A DNA stretch of 64,000 nt from Dissulfuribacter thermophilus (GTDB taxonomy: Bacteria; Desulfobacterota; Dissulfuribacteria; Dissulfuribacterales; Dissulfuribacteraceae), in the NCBI RefSeq assembly GCF_001687335.1, contig NZ_MAGO01000001.1, forward strand, positions 124,001-188,000, given 5' to 3'. This document shows positions 43,688 through 52,046 of this stretch, one piece after another. Position numbers and translations under genes: made by a program. Each line of letters begins with the position of its first letter. Position 1 is the first letter of the stretch. The notes beneath the pieces were generated by a model. It ran no database searches and was not told the origin of the DNA. It saw nothing but the letters and a program-made list of their open reading frames with translations.

Positions 43688-44989
43688 ATGTTGAACTGTG
43701 CAATTCTTGGTTATGGAACAGTAGGAACTGGTGTATATAAGCTCTTAACAGATAAGGAAAAAGACATTTTTCAGAAGTCAGGTTCAAATATAAGGGTAAA
43801 ATGGGTCTATGATAGGAGCTTTAGGCGTATAAAAGACTACCCTTTGCCTTCGGAGGTCTGTACTAAAGACCCCGATGTCATCTTTAATGATCCAGATGTC
43901 CATTGCGTAATAGAGTTGATTGGTGGAATAGAACCAGCCAGGACTTTCATCTTTAATGCCATCCGAAAAGGGAAACACGTGGTTACTGCTAATAAGGCAG
44001 TACTTTCAGCCTCTGGGCCTGAAATTTGGAAAGAAGCCGAGTCCAATGGAGTATTGTTAGGCTATGAGGCAAGTGTTGGCGGAGGCGTGCCCGTTATAAA
44101 AACAGTGAAGGAATCGCTTGTTGGAAACAGAATTTCTACGATTGTAGGGATAATGAACGGGACCGCAAACTACATCCTGTCTAGGATGACAAAAGAAAGA
44201 AAAGATTATCACGAAATTCTTAAAGATGCTCAGAGGCTTGGCTATGCTGAGGCAGACCCAACATTTGATGTTGAGGGCTATGATACTGCCCATAAGCTGG
44301 CAATTTTATCGATGTTGACCTTTGGGCAAAAGTTTACTCAAGACGATATTTATACTGAGGGAATAACTCGTATTGCCCCCTTAGATATAGATTTTGCTAA
44401 AGAATTGGGATATCGAGTTAAGTTACTTGCCATAGGAAGGCTTAACGATGATGGTGTAATGTTAAGGGTTCATCCAACTATGATTCCTGATACCCACCTC
44501 TTGGCCCAGGTGGATGGTGCCTTTAATGCATTTTATTTTGTTGGCGACGAAATAGGAAAGATGCTTCTCTACGGAATGGGGGCAGGACAGGGACCTACAG
44601 CAAGCGCAGTTGTTTCAGATTTAGTGGATATAGCGCGTTTAAAAGGACACTGCAGCATGAAACCCTTGCAGACCAAGGTGTTGTCCAAAGCATCTCTAAA
44701 AAAAGTCCCTGTGGCTTCCCTGAATTCTAGGTATTATTTTAGATTTTCGGCCGTAGATAGACCAGGAGTACTTGCCAAAATTAGCGGCATTTTAGGAGAG
44801 TATGGAATTAGTATACAATCTGTAGTGCAAAAGGGACGAAAGGAGAAAGGTGCTGTTCCTATAGTGATGTTAACTCATGAGGCATGTGAAGAAAACGTAT
44901 GTCAGGCGTTGAAAAAGATAGATTCTCTAGATGTTACAATGGAAAAAACTGTACTCATTAGGATAGAGGACCTTTCTGCTCTTGAATAG
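43688..44989 (+). CDS. hom: Homoserine dehydrogenase
   Basis: A 433-residue monofunctional enzyme. The Rossmann motif is LGYGTVGTGVYKLL (8-21). Further signatures are HVVTANKAVLS, EASVGGGVPVIKTV, GIMNGTANYILSRM and GYAEADPTFDVEGYDTAHKL (block), the catalytic region. A C-terminal ACT domain starts near RPGVLAKISGILGEYGISI and probably gives threonine feedback. It reduces aspartate semialdehyde to homoserine for threonine and methionine synthesis. The putative homoserine kinase gene follows 44 bp downstream. Start ATG 43688 gives the expected N-terminus; the ribosome site is weak. Confidence 0.95.
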   Translation: MLNCAILGYGTVGTGVYKLLTDKEKDIFQKSGSNIRVKWVYDRSFRRIKDYPLPSEVCTKDPDVIFNDPDVHCVIELIGGIEPARTFIFNAIRKGKHVVTANKAVLSASGPEIWKEAESNGVLLGYEASVGGGVPVIKTVKESLVGNRISTIVGIMNGTANYILSRMTKERKDYHEILKDAQRLGYAEADPTFDVEGYDTAHKLAILSMLTFGQKFTQDDIYTEGITRIAPLDIDFAKELGYRVKLLAIGRLNDDGVMLRVHPTMIPDTHLLAQVDGAFNAFYFVGDEIGKMLLYGMGAGQGPTASAVVSDLVDIARLKGHCSMKPLQTKVLSKASLKKVPVASLNSRYYFRFSAVDRPGVLAKISGILGEYGISIQSVVQKGRKEKGAVPIVMLTHEACEENVCQALKKIDSLDVTMEKTVLIRIEDLSALE

Positions 44990-45033
44990 ATAGAGCGTAA
45001 TTTACACAATTTTTTGAAAAAGGAGTGAAAAAC

Positions 45034-46299
45034 GTGAGTGAGCAACAGCAACCGCCAGTTGAGCGTTACTGTATACTAATAGGGGACGGCATGGGAGATT
45101 TCCCAATGGAAGAGCTTGGGGGAAAAACTGCCCTTGAAGCTGCAAGGACCCCTGCTATGGACAGAATGAGCCGCCTTGGTGAAATTGGCACTGTCCAGAC
45201 TATCCCAGAAGGTTTTTCTCCTGGAAGCGATGTAGCCAATATGAGCTTGCTTGGATATGATCCAAGGCAGTTCTATACGGGACGTGGTCCACTGGAGGCA
45301 GCAGCAATGGGGATTTCAATGAATCCCGAGGATGTTGCCTTTAGATGTAATTTGGTTACCCTTGGTTTTAAAGAAGGGCGCGTTTTTATGGTGGATTATA
45401 GCGCCGGACATATTTCAGATGAAGAGGCTCATCAGCTCATTGAAGATTTTGCACCGACCATTGCAGGCCGTTCTTTCCATTTGTATCCAGGGGTGAGTTA
45501 CAGGAATCTTCTGATGTGGCATGGTGGTCCTGAAGGGCTTGCTACCGTCCCTCCCCACGACTTTACTGGAATGGATGTGACTGATGCCTGGCATGTCTAT
45601 GAAGAAGAACCCCTACTCTATGAGATGCTTACCAAGGCGATTCAATTTTTTCACAAACACCCTGTTAACGAAAAGAGGCGTCAAGAGGGAAAACGTCCTG
45701 CAAATGCACTTTGGCCATGGGGCCAGGGTAGAAAGCCCCTAATGCCCAAAATTAGTGAACGTTTTGGCCTAAATGGCGCAGTTATTGCTGCTGTAGACCT
45801 GATTAGGGGACTGGGAGTATGGGCAGGATTGGATGTTCTAAAAGTTGAAGGGGCAACTGGTTACCTTGACACAGATTACGGTGCCAAGGCAAACGCCGCT
45901 ATTGAGGCGCTTAAGGATAATCAACTTGTAGTGTTACATCTTGAGGCCCCAGATGAGGCCTCACATATGGGGAATGTTAAAGAAAAGATAAAGGCTATTG
46001 AAAGATTCGATAAAGAAATAGTGGCCGTTGTTTGGGACGCCTTAAAAGATATGGGGTGTACCTACAGATTAATGGTGGTAACAGACCACTTTACCCCAAT
46101 TAGACTCAGGACCCATGGGCCATTTCCTGTGCCCTATTGCATTTACGACAGTACTGATATTCAGGATAATCCAAATGCTTCTTTTTCCGAAAAAGTAGCA
46201 GAAAATATTAAAGACGAGCCTCTTGAAGGCCACGAATTATTTGAGCGGTTTATAGGGATAGAGCCTGTTTATGTAGAACTTGATCCAAAGAAGAAATAA
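45034..46299 (+). CDS. ApgM-family metalloenzyme, proposed homoserine kinase or phosphoglycerate mutase
   Basis: About 421 residues of the archaeal-type, cofactor-independent phosphoglycerate mutase superfamily (COG3635). Metal and phosphoserine features are GDGMGDFPMEELGGKT, GSDVANMSLLGYDP (the nucleophilic Ser), YTGRGPLEAAAMGI, HLEAPDEASHMGN and VVTDHFTPIRLRTHGP. One subgroup has been proposed to act as homoserine kinase because its genes adjoin homoserine dehydrogenase or threonine synthase, and here it follows hom directly. The GTG at 45034 has AAAGGAG at 8-nt spacing, better than the GTG at 45025. Glycolytic mutase activity remains the alternative. Confidence 0.85.
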   Translation: MSEQQQPPVERYCILIGDGMGDFPMEELGGKTALEAARTPAMDRMSRLGEIGTVQTIPEGFSPGSDVANMSLLGYDPRQFYTGRGPLEAAAMGISMNPEDVAFRCNLVTLGFKEGRVFMVDYSAGHISDEEAHQLIEDFAPTIAGRSFHLYPGVSYRNLLMWHGGPEGLATVPPHDFTGMDVTDAWHVYEEEPLLYEMLTKAIQFFHKHPVNEKRRQEGKRPANALWPWGQGRKPLMPKISERFGLNGAVIAAVDLIRGLGVWAGLDVLKVEGATGYLDTDYGAKANAAIEALKDNQLVVLHLEAPDEASHMGNVKEKIKAIERFDKEIVAVVWDALKDMGCTYRLMVVTDHFTPIRLRTHGPFPVPYCIYDSTDIQDNPNASFSEKVAENIKDEPLEGHELFERFIGIEPVYVELDPKKK

Positions 46300-46301
46300 A
46301 G

Positions 46302-46742
46302 ATGGTTCACACAAAATTGTATAGAGTCATATATGGAGATACTGATAAGGCAGGAGTTGTCTATTATGGTAATTACCTCCGTTTTTTTGAAATTGGAAGA
46401 ACCGAATTCTTTAGAGATTTAGCAAACTTAAGTTATAAGGATCTAGAAGAAGAAGGAATAATGATGCCTGTTGTTGAGGCATATGTCAGGTATAAATCTC
46501 CTGCCTTTTATGACGATCTATTGAGTATTGAAACAGCGATTTCTGGTCTTGATGATTATAGCGTCACCTTCTTTTATCGCATTACTCGTCATGGAGAGGA
46601 CAAGGTTATTGTTCAAGGAAGTACTAAACTCACTGTAGTAGATAAGGAGAAAGGAAGTATTAGAAAGATGCCTTCAAAACTTCTTAACCTCCTTGATCCA
46701 CTTGTCATAAGACCAGAACCACAAAAAGCTAATTTAAATTAG
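46302..46742 (+). CDS. Acyl-CoA thioesterase, YbgC/4-hydroxybenzoyl-CoA type hotdog fold
   Basis: A 146-residue hotdog-fold protein with the family signature YGDTDKAGVVYYGNYLRFFE, whose Asp is catalytic, followed by VVEAYVRYKSPAFYDDLL and KMPSKLL near the end. It should hydrolyse an acyl-CoA or acyl-ACP thioester; the natural substrate is not evident. YbgC in other bacteria is found with Tol-Pal, which is absent here. It lies 2 nt after the ApgM-type gene and 10 nt before dnaG, so it is co-transcribed with both. Confidence 0.88.
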   Translation: MVHTKLYRVIYGDTDKAGVVYYGNYLRFFEIGRTEFFRDLANLSYKDLEEEGIMMPVVEAYVRYKSPAFYDDLLSIETAISGLDDYSVTFFYRITRHGEDKVIVQGSTKLTVVDKEKGSIRKMPSKLLNLLDPLVIRPEPQKANLN

Positions 46743-46752
46743 GTCTACACTT

Positions 46753-48492
46753 ATGGTATCCTTCATACCAGAGGATATCATACAAAGAATACAGGATCTT
46801 GCAGATATCCGTCAAATTGTCTCTGAATACGTCCCTTTAAAAAAACGTGGCAACAACTGGGTTGGACTATGCCCTTTTCACCATGATCGTGATCCTTCTT
46901 TCACTGTCAACGAAGACAAACAGATCTTTCATTGCTTTGGTTGCGGGGTCGGAGGCGGTGTCTTTAAGTTTTTGATGCTCATTGAGGGAATGAGTTTTGT
47001 AGACGCTGTTAAAGCCTTGGCAGATCGCTATGGAGTCACCATTCCAGAAAAGGCACCTTCAGCTGTTCATTCCGCTAGGAAGATAAAAAGGGAACTTCTT
47101 CTAGAGTGTATGAATAAGGCCATGGAATTTTTTCATCAAAATCTCGTGGGGTCTCGACTTGGAGTGGTGGCAAGAGAGTACCTAGAGGATAGAGGCATTA
47201 GTGATGCTACTATTAATCATTTTAAATTAGGTTGGGCACCGCATGGATGGGAAAATCTTGTAAAATTTTTAAAAAAAGCATCTTTAGATCTTGACGTAGC
47301 CAGAGAAGCTGGTCTTATAATAAGACGAGATGGTGGAGGTGGATACTATGACCGTTTTAGAGCCAGAGTAGTATTCCCAATTCATGATAGGCGCGGGCAT
47401 ATTGTTGCCTTTGGCGGACGAGTTATTGGAGATGGAGATCCCAAGTACATTAACTCTCCTGAAAGTCCCATTTACCAAAAAAAAGAGTGTTTATATGGGT
47501 ATTTTCTAAATAAGTCCTATATACGAAAAGAAGGTGTTGGTATTGTAGTCGAAGGCTACATGGATCTTGTGGCATTGTTTGAACATGGGATCACAAATGT
47601 GGTAGCAACTCTTGGTACTGCTTTGACCGAGCAGCATGCAAGACTAATGAAGGGGCTTACAAAGGACTGGATACTAGTGTTTGATGCTGATGAAGCAGGC
47701 TTTAAAGCAGCGAGTAGGGCTCTTCCAATCCTTTATTCACTAGGATTAAGGCCAAAGGTGCTCAGTTTGCCAGAAGGACATGATCCTGATACCTTTATAC
47801 GCTCTGAAGGCCGTGTGGCATGGAATAGGCTCCTTGACAGTGCTGATCAGGGGATAGATTTTGTGTTGAAAATGGCGTCAGAGACTTACGGAAGTGGTCC
47901 AGAAGCCAGGATGGAGGCTACTGAAGAGATTCTCAAAATGATAAATGGGATAGAGGATCCAGTAAGAAAGTCCCTCTTAATCAGTCATGCTAGCCAGAAG
48001 CTTGGCATAAAAGAATCCATCTTGATGGATCGTGTATTTTCCTCAAGAACGCCAACTACAAAAAAGAAAACACAGGTGAGAGATATAGGGACCCGTAGTT
48101 TAGAATCTGCTCCTGCTCAACTTGTTTCGTTTATCTTAAATAATCCCCATAGAATTGAAGAATTTCTCGACGTAGGGTTCGATTATTGGCTTGAGGACGG
48201 CACCTTAAGAGATCTTTGGTTGAGTATGGTGCATGCCCATGAAATTTATGGTGCACTGGAAATTGAACGATTTGTAGAATATATTTCCTCTTGTGAGGAG
48301 GTTCGCAAGTTGGCAAAAAAACTAATAGAGGCCTCGCCTCCCTTGGAAGATAGTGATGAAACAATTAGGCGGTTAAAAACTTATTGTCTATCAATGAAGA
48401 ATCGCGAACTTAGAAGGCGGTTAATTGAACAACTCAGGGACGACGAGGCCAATGCAGAAATGATTTTAAGAAGGATCGAAGAATTACATTAA
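46753..48492 (+). CDS. dnaG: DNA primase
   Basis: A 579-residue primase. The zinc-binding domain has C40-P-F-H43 and C61-F-G-C64 (GLCPFHHDRDPSF, HCFGCG). The catalytic core has GRVIGDGDPKYINSPE and the Toprim block VVEGYMDLVALFEHG, ending in FDADEAG. The C-terminal region of ~130 residues would bind the DnaB helicase. It makes RNA primers at the fork. It precedes rpoD as in the classical macromolecular-synthesis operon, but rpsU is not present and a 259-bp repeat separates the two genes. The left end of that repeat shares the last base of the dnaG stop codon. Confidence 0.96.
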   Translation: MVSFIPEDIIQRIQDLADIRQIVSEYVPLKKRGNNWVGLCPFHHDRDPSFTVNEDKQIFHCFGCGVGGGVFKFLMLIEGMSFVDAVKALADRYGVTIPEKAPSAVHSARKIKRELLLECMNKAMEFFHQNLVGSRLGVVAREYLEDRGISDATINHFKLGWAPHGWENLVKFLKKASLDLDVAREAGLIIRRDGGGGYYDRFRARVVFPIHDRRGHIVAFGGRVIGDGDPKYINSPESPIYQKKECLYGYFLNKSYIRKEGVGIVVEGYMDLVALFEHGITNVVATLGTALTEQHARLMKGLTKDWILVFDADEAGFKAASRALPILYSLGLRPKVLSLPEGHDPDTFIRSEGRVAWNRLLDSADQGIDFVLKMASETYGSGPEARMEATEEILKMINGIEDPVRKSLLISHASQKLGIKESILMDRVFSSRTPTTKKKTQVRDIGTRSLESAPAQLVSFILNNPHRIEEFLDVGFDYWLEDGTLRDLWLSMVHAHEIYGALEIERFVEYISSCEEVRKLAKKLIEASPPLEDSDETIRRLKTYCLSMKNRELRRRLIEQLRDDEANAEMILRRIEELH

Positions 48493-48750
48493 ACCTAAAT
48501 CCTGCACGGCAAAAGGAGGCAAAAATGATTTATTTACGATTTTATGGAAGGTTAGCTAACATTCGGCTATTCACTAAATTCACTTTTTGGGTGAATCAAC
48601 ATTTTGTGTTTTTTGCCCCCTTTTGCTGCCCTTCGGGATTGGCGATTTTGCCCAATCTACTTTGTCGCTCAGGGCTCGAAGTACCTAAGTACGTCTTCGC
48701 CCCTCGCTCCTTGTATCTTGGGCAAACTCGCCAATTGCAGGATTTAGGTT
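48492..48750. repeat. 260-bp element with perfect 15-bp terminal inverted repeats, copy 1
   Basis: The left end AACCTAAATCCTGCA (48492-48506) and right end TGCAGGATTTAGGTT (48736-48750) are exact inverted repeats. Inside, GGCAAAAGGAGGCAAAAA pairs with TTTTTTGCCCCCTTTTGC, and GATTGGCGATTTTGCCC pairs with GGGCAAACTCGCCAAT, giving two nested hairpins. No transposase is encoded; the short frame inside is a by-product. Copy 2 is at 54469-54729. It sits between dnaG and rpoD and may alter their coupling. Confidence 0.85.
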
Positions 48751-48763
48751 AAAGGATTTTCCC

Positions 48764-50152
48764 ATGAGTGATTTTGAGAAAGGCTTAGGTGACAACCTTC
48801 ATCCAGTCTTAGATGATGAGATTGAAGAAGAGGGATTGTCTAGTCTCGATTTTTCAAGTCCCTCCATTGATCCAGTTAAGGTCTACCTTAAAGAAATGGA
48901 GGCAAGTTCCCCTTTAACCAAGGAACAAGAGCAGGAAGTCTCTCAGAAGATGGAAGAGGGGGAATTAAAGATATTGCTTTCAGGGCTCAAGCTACCTGAG
49001 GTAATGCATGTTTTTATCAAGAATGCCATGTGCTTTTTAAAGATTGCAAAAGAATTAGACATCGAGCCGTGTAGTGCCCTTCCTATTGGAACTAAGGATG
49101 GGACACTATGTGAAAAGGTATTGTGGCATATAAACAATGTTTACCATGAAAATGTTGAGCTCTTAAAAGAACTTAGCTTTACTGATGATGACAAACAGAA
49201 GACAGAAATAATTGCTCAGATCAAAAGGAATCTTTCTACTCTTAGAGACCTATTTGACGGTATAAGGATGGAAAAAAGCCTCCTTGATACTGTTATAAGA
49301 ATATTTAGAGAAGAAATTAAAAGACTCAAAAAGCTATCACAGCAAGAACTTCTATTGGAGACAGGCCTTTCAAAAGACGAGTTAGAGGAGACTGAAAAGG
49401 ACTTTATTGATGGATTGTCCAATGCCACTTCAGCAAAAAGGCATCTAATACAATCGAATTTGAGATTGGTTGTTAGTATTGCAAAAAGATATGCTCACAG
49501 GGGACTTCATCTCTCTGACCTTATTCAAGAAGGTAATATAGGGCTCATGAAGGCCGTAGAAAAGTTTGAATATAGGCGCGGTTACAAGTTTAGTACCTAT
49601 GCTACTTGGTGGATAAGACAGGCAATTACCAGGGCCATTGCTGATCAGTCTAGAATTATTAGGATACCAGTTCATATGATAGAGACTATGAACAAGGTAT
49701 TGAGGACTATGAGGGAGATACATCATGAGACTGGACAGGAGCCAGATCTGGCTGAGGTCGCTGAGCTTGTGGGATTAACAAAGGAAAAGGTAGAGCAGAT
49801 ATTAAAAATTGCCAAGGATCCAGTAAGTCTTGAAACTCCTATTAATGATGAAGATGATTCATATCTAATAGATTTTATAGAGGATGAGGAGACTCCTACC
49901 CCAGATGAATGGGCAATTAGGATGAATCTTATGGAGCAAATGAGGATAGCACTGGCCACCTTGACTCCAAGAGAGGAAAAGGTCATTCGAATGCGCTTTG
50001 GAATAGGGGAAAAAGCCAATCATACCTTGGAGGAAGTGGGTAAGAACTTTTCTGTTACCCGAGAGCGCATTCGTCAAATAGAGGCAAAGGCCCTAAAGAA
50101 GCTCAGACATCCAATTCGTGGTAAGGACTTAAAAAACTTCATAGAAAAATGA
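48764..50152 (+). CDS. rpoD: RNA polymerase primary sigma factor (sigma70 family)
   Basis: A 462-residue sigma factor. Region 1.1 is largely missing: after ~35 acidic residues region 1.2 starts at [11 protein letters not shown] non-conserved region (about 75-215) precedes regions 2.1-2.4 ([37 protein letters not shown]). Region 3 holds [12 protein letters not shown], and region 4 has [16 protein letters not shown] and [18 protein letters not shown]. The 2.4 and 4.2 helices are those of housekeeping sigma factors. It follows dnaG on the same strand beyond the 259-bp repeat. Confidence 0.94.
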   Translation: MSDFEKGLGDNLHPVLDDEIEEEGLSSLDFSSPSIDPVKVYLKEMEASSPLTKEQEQEVSQKMEEGELKILLSGLKLPEVMHVFIKNAMCFLKIAKELDIEPCSALPIGTKDGTLCEKVLWHINNVYHENVELLKELSFTDDDKQKTEIIAQIKRNLSTLRDLFDGIRMEKSLLDTVIRIFREEIKRLKKLSQQELLLETGLSKDELEETEKDFIDGLSNATSAKRHLIQSNLRLVVSIAKRYAHRGLHLSDLIQEGNIGLMKAVEKFEYRRGYKFSTYATWWIRQAITRAIADQSRIIRIPVHMIETMNKVLRTMREIHHETGQEPDLAEVAELVGLTKEKVEQILKIAKDPVSLETPINDEDDSYLIDFIEDEETPTPDEWAIRMNLMEQMRIALATLTPREEKVIRMRFGIGEKANHTLEEVGKNFSVTRERIRQIEAKALKKLRHPIRGKDLKNFIEK

Positions 50153-50272
50153 TGTATTTGCTCACAGGGCACCGCATCTACTGCGTTGTCGGGCATTCGA
50201 CGTACAAGGAGTACTCCTTCATGCCCTTCGCCTTGTATCTGAGGCAATACTACATGACACCACATTTTGCTA
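50153..50272. repeat. Palindromic intergenic repeat after rpoD
   Basis: GGGCATTCGACGTAC (from 50190) faces GTACTCCTTCATGCCC (to 50226), a hairpin of the same style as the GTACCTAAGTAC core of the 260-bp elements. The right end, AATACTACATGACACCACAT (50248-50267), matches in inverted form the arm at 8384-8406. Non-coding. Confidence 0.6.
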
Positions 50273-50273
50273 A

Positions 50274-50466
50274 TTTACCGTGAAAATACCCGTTGGGGTA
50301 ATGCGCCTAATATAACAGGTAGAAGGCAGAAGGTAGAAGGAAGCCCTGCATGTAAAAAAGCCAGAGCCCCTACCTTCTACCTCTATTCAGCTTCTGCCTT
50401 CTACCTTCTACCTATTCTTATTTTCATCCACGAGGGTGACGAACCAGGTCGTCATGAAGGTTTGGG
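50274..50466 (+). repeat. Composite 'tag' repeat with 58-bp end, left of the metalloprotease gene
   Basis: The first 58 bp (50274-50331, TTTACCGTGAAAATACCCGT to AGGTAGAAGGCAGAA) are an exact reverse complement of 51203-51260. After that come GGTAGAAGGAAGCCCTGC, an inverted block TACCTTCTACC, and the end hairpin with GTGACGAACCAGGTCGTCAT and AAGGTTTGGG. Its first 58 bp match 54 of 58 bases at 63288-63345. Confidence 0.8.
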
Positions 50467-50478
50467 ATGATTGTTTGG

Positions 50479-51111
50479 TCATGCATATAAATCTATTCTG
50501 GTCCCACTTTCGGTTTTTTCATCAGATGAAGTTTGCATTTTGTCTGGATTATTTAATTGATTCATCTCTTTCATAATTTTAACCATGGCTTCTATAGCTT
50601 TGGCGGCTGCTAGGACTGCAACGCGTCTGTCCTGGGCAGATGGATGGGCTGGAGCCAAAGCAGCATGCTGGACTGCGTACATCTTTTGGAGCGTTTTTCT
50701 TGGGTTGGCTTCTTCAGATACGTCAATAGAGACCTCTCCTGCAACTGCATATCTTTTCCCATCTGGTCCCATTTTATATTCAAACGTCGCTCCTCCTCTA
50801 ACATAAATGCCACCTGCGGCAATGTGGGCCATTTCGTGTTGTTTGACTTCTCGATCTCTTTGCTTGAGCTTGAAGAGTTCTTGAATCTCTTGAGGAGATA
50901 GTTTTTCTCTTTGAAAAACTGAGGCTTTTTTTTGAGAGGCAGATTCTGTCTGAATTTTATTTTTTGATTCTACGTTTTTTAGGCCAACTTGTCCACTTTC
51001 TTTATTGGCAGCACTTAGGGAAGAGGGATCTGTCTTGTCTTTTTCCCTCATTATCTGTTGGGAAAAATAGAGATTTGGGAAAGAACTAGAATTTAATGCA
51101 CCAATTTTCAT
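50479..51111 (-). CDS. Putative metalloprotease, SprA-related/CJM1_0395 family
   Basis: About 210 residues from the ATG at 51111; a TTG at 51159 would add 16 residues. The N-terminal ~85 residues are polar and low-complexity. The core has VKQHEMAHIAAGG, an HExxH zinc motif, then YVRGGATFEYKMGPDGKRYA (block), GEVSIDVSEEANPRKTL and AHPSAQDRRVAVLAAA, the pattern of SprA-related putative metalloproteases of unknown role. No signal peptide is seen. The gene is enclosed by a perfect 58-bp inverted repeat (50274-50331 and 51203-51260), which may mean it was moved or duplicated as a unit. Confidence 0.75.
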   Translation of the reverse strand: MKIGALNSSSFPNLYFSQQIMREKDKTDPSSLSAANKESGQVGLKNVESKNKIQTESASQKKASVFQREKLSPQEIQELFKLKQRDREVKQHEMAHIAAGGIYVRGGATFEYKMGPDGKRYAVAGEVSIDVSEEANPRKTLQKMYAVQHAALAPAHPSAQDRRVAVLAAAKAIEAMVKIMKEMNQLNNPDKMQTSSDEKTESGTRIDLYA

Positions 51112-51202
51112 TTGTATCTTCAAGAGAGACTTTAAATTTTCTAGTCCTTTTTTCGTCAATATTTTGTGTCAACTTTAAAAATGATGTTTAAATGTACATT
51201 CT

Positions 51203-51260
51203 TTCTGCCTTCTACCTGTTATATTAGGCGCATTACCCCAACGGGTATTTTCACGGTAAA
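51203..51260 (-). repeat. 58-bp end of the composite repeat, right of the metalloprotease gene
   Basis: An exact reverse complement of 50274-50331 (58 of 58 bases). Only this end is present here; the rest of the composite repeat is missing. The 51112-51284 gap holds nothing else recognisable. Confidence 0.85.
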
Positions 51261-51284
51261 AATAATGCTATTTTAAAAGGCTAC

Positions 51285-52043
51285 TTAATTTGATACGATG
51301 AAGGCCTGGGGGAATCCTGACTTTTCAAGCTTATATTCAAGTCTCTTGGCCTGATTTAATGAAGTGCCTCCAAAAATTTGGACTCCATATAGAAGTCCAT
51401 GATGAGACCATCGTTTTAAAATTATTACACGGGCGTATTGTCGAGACAGCCTTTTTTTCAGTCTTATTGCATTTTGTTTATTTTTAAAGGCACCGACTTG
51501 TATGTAAAAGTTTCCATGTTTTAAGTCAGGGATGTGTTTAAAATGAGGAGGCCTCCCTACCCTACTCTTAGTTCCTTCACCAAGTGCTGTCACTCTAACT
51601 TTTGCAACTCCAGGTCCGACCAAGCCGATAGCCTTTGCAGCAGTATAACTCAGGTCTATAATGCGATTTTTTACAAATGGTCCCCGGTCATTTATCCTTA
51701 CAATAGTTTTCTTGCCATTTTCAAGGTTTTCCACAAGGCAGTACGTTCCTAGAGGAAGAGTCTTGTGGGCAGCAGTGTAGGCATACATATTGTACATTTC
51801 GCCACTTGATGTGGGCCTTCCGTGAAAATTTCTTCCATACCAGGATGCATAGCCAACCTTGCTATAGCCTACTGATGTTGGTAGCGGATAGTAAATGCGT
51901 CCTCCAACCACGTAGGGCTGTTGGGTTGGAGGGAGTCCTGGATACCTAGGGGGTTTGGGTCCAGCACAGGACCACAGAAGGTTTATGATGCTTACTATGC
52001 AAAAAAGCCTTAATATGGTAGAAGTCTTAGAAAAAATTTTCAT
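51285..52043 (-). CDS. rlpA: RlpA-family lipoprotein (septal lytic transglycosylase) with SPOR domain
   Basis: A 252-residue lipoprotein. The signal ends in a lipobox at LLWSC (C26), followed by a Pro-rich linker. The double-psi beta-barrel shows YASWYGRNFHGRPTSSGEMY, AAHKTLPLG and VRINDRGPFVKNRIIDLSY (part). A C-terminal SPOR domain (FYIQVGAFKNKQNAIRLKK, part) binds denuded peptidoglycan. RlpA cleaves glycan strands without stem peptides at the septum. It is head-to-head with the cysteine desulfurase gene, the two ATGs only 3 nt apart, and neither has a clear ribosome site. Confidence 0.92.
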   Translation of the reverse strand: MKIFSKTSTILRLFCIVSIINLLWSCAGPKPPRYPGLPPTQQPYVVGGRIYYPLPTSVGYSKVGYASWYGRNFHGRPTSSGEMYNMYAYTAAHKTLPLGTYCLVENLENGKKTIVRINDRGPFVKNRIIDLSYTAAKAIGLVGPGVAKVRVTALGEGTKSRVGRPPHFKHIPDLKHGNFYIQVGAFKNKQNAIRLKKRLSRQYARVIILKRWSHHGLLYGVQIFGGTSLNQAKRLEYKLEKSGFPQAFIVSN

Positions 52044-52046
52044 GGT

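Noticed and set aside
48525-48752. 75-codon reading frame inside the 260-bp element
   Set aside because: It is the palindromic element read as protein; the frame in the second copy differs and the composition is not protein-like.
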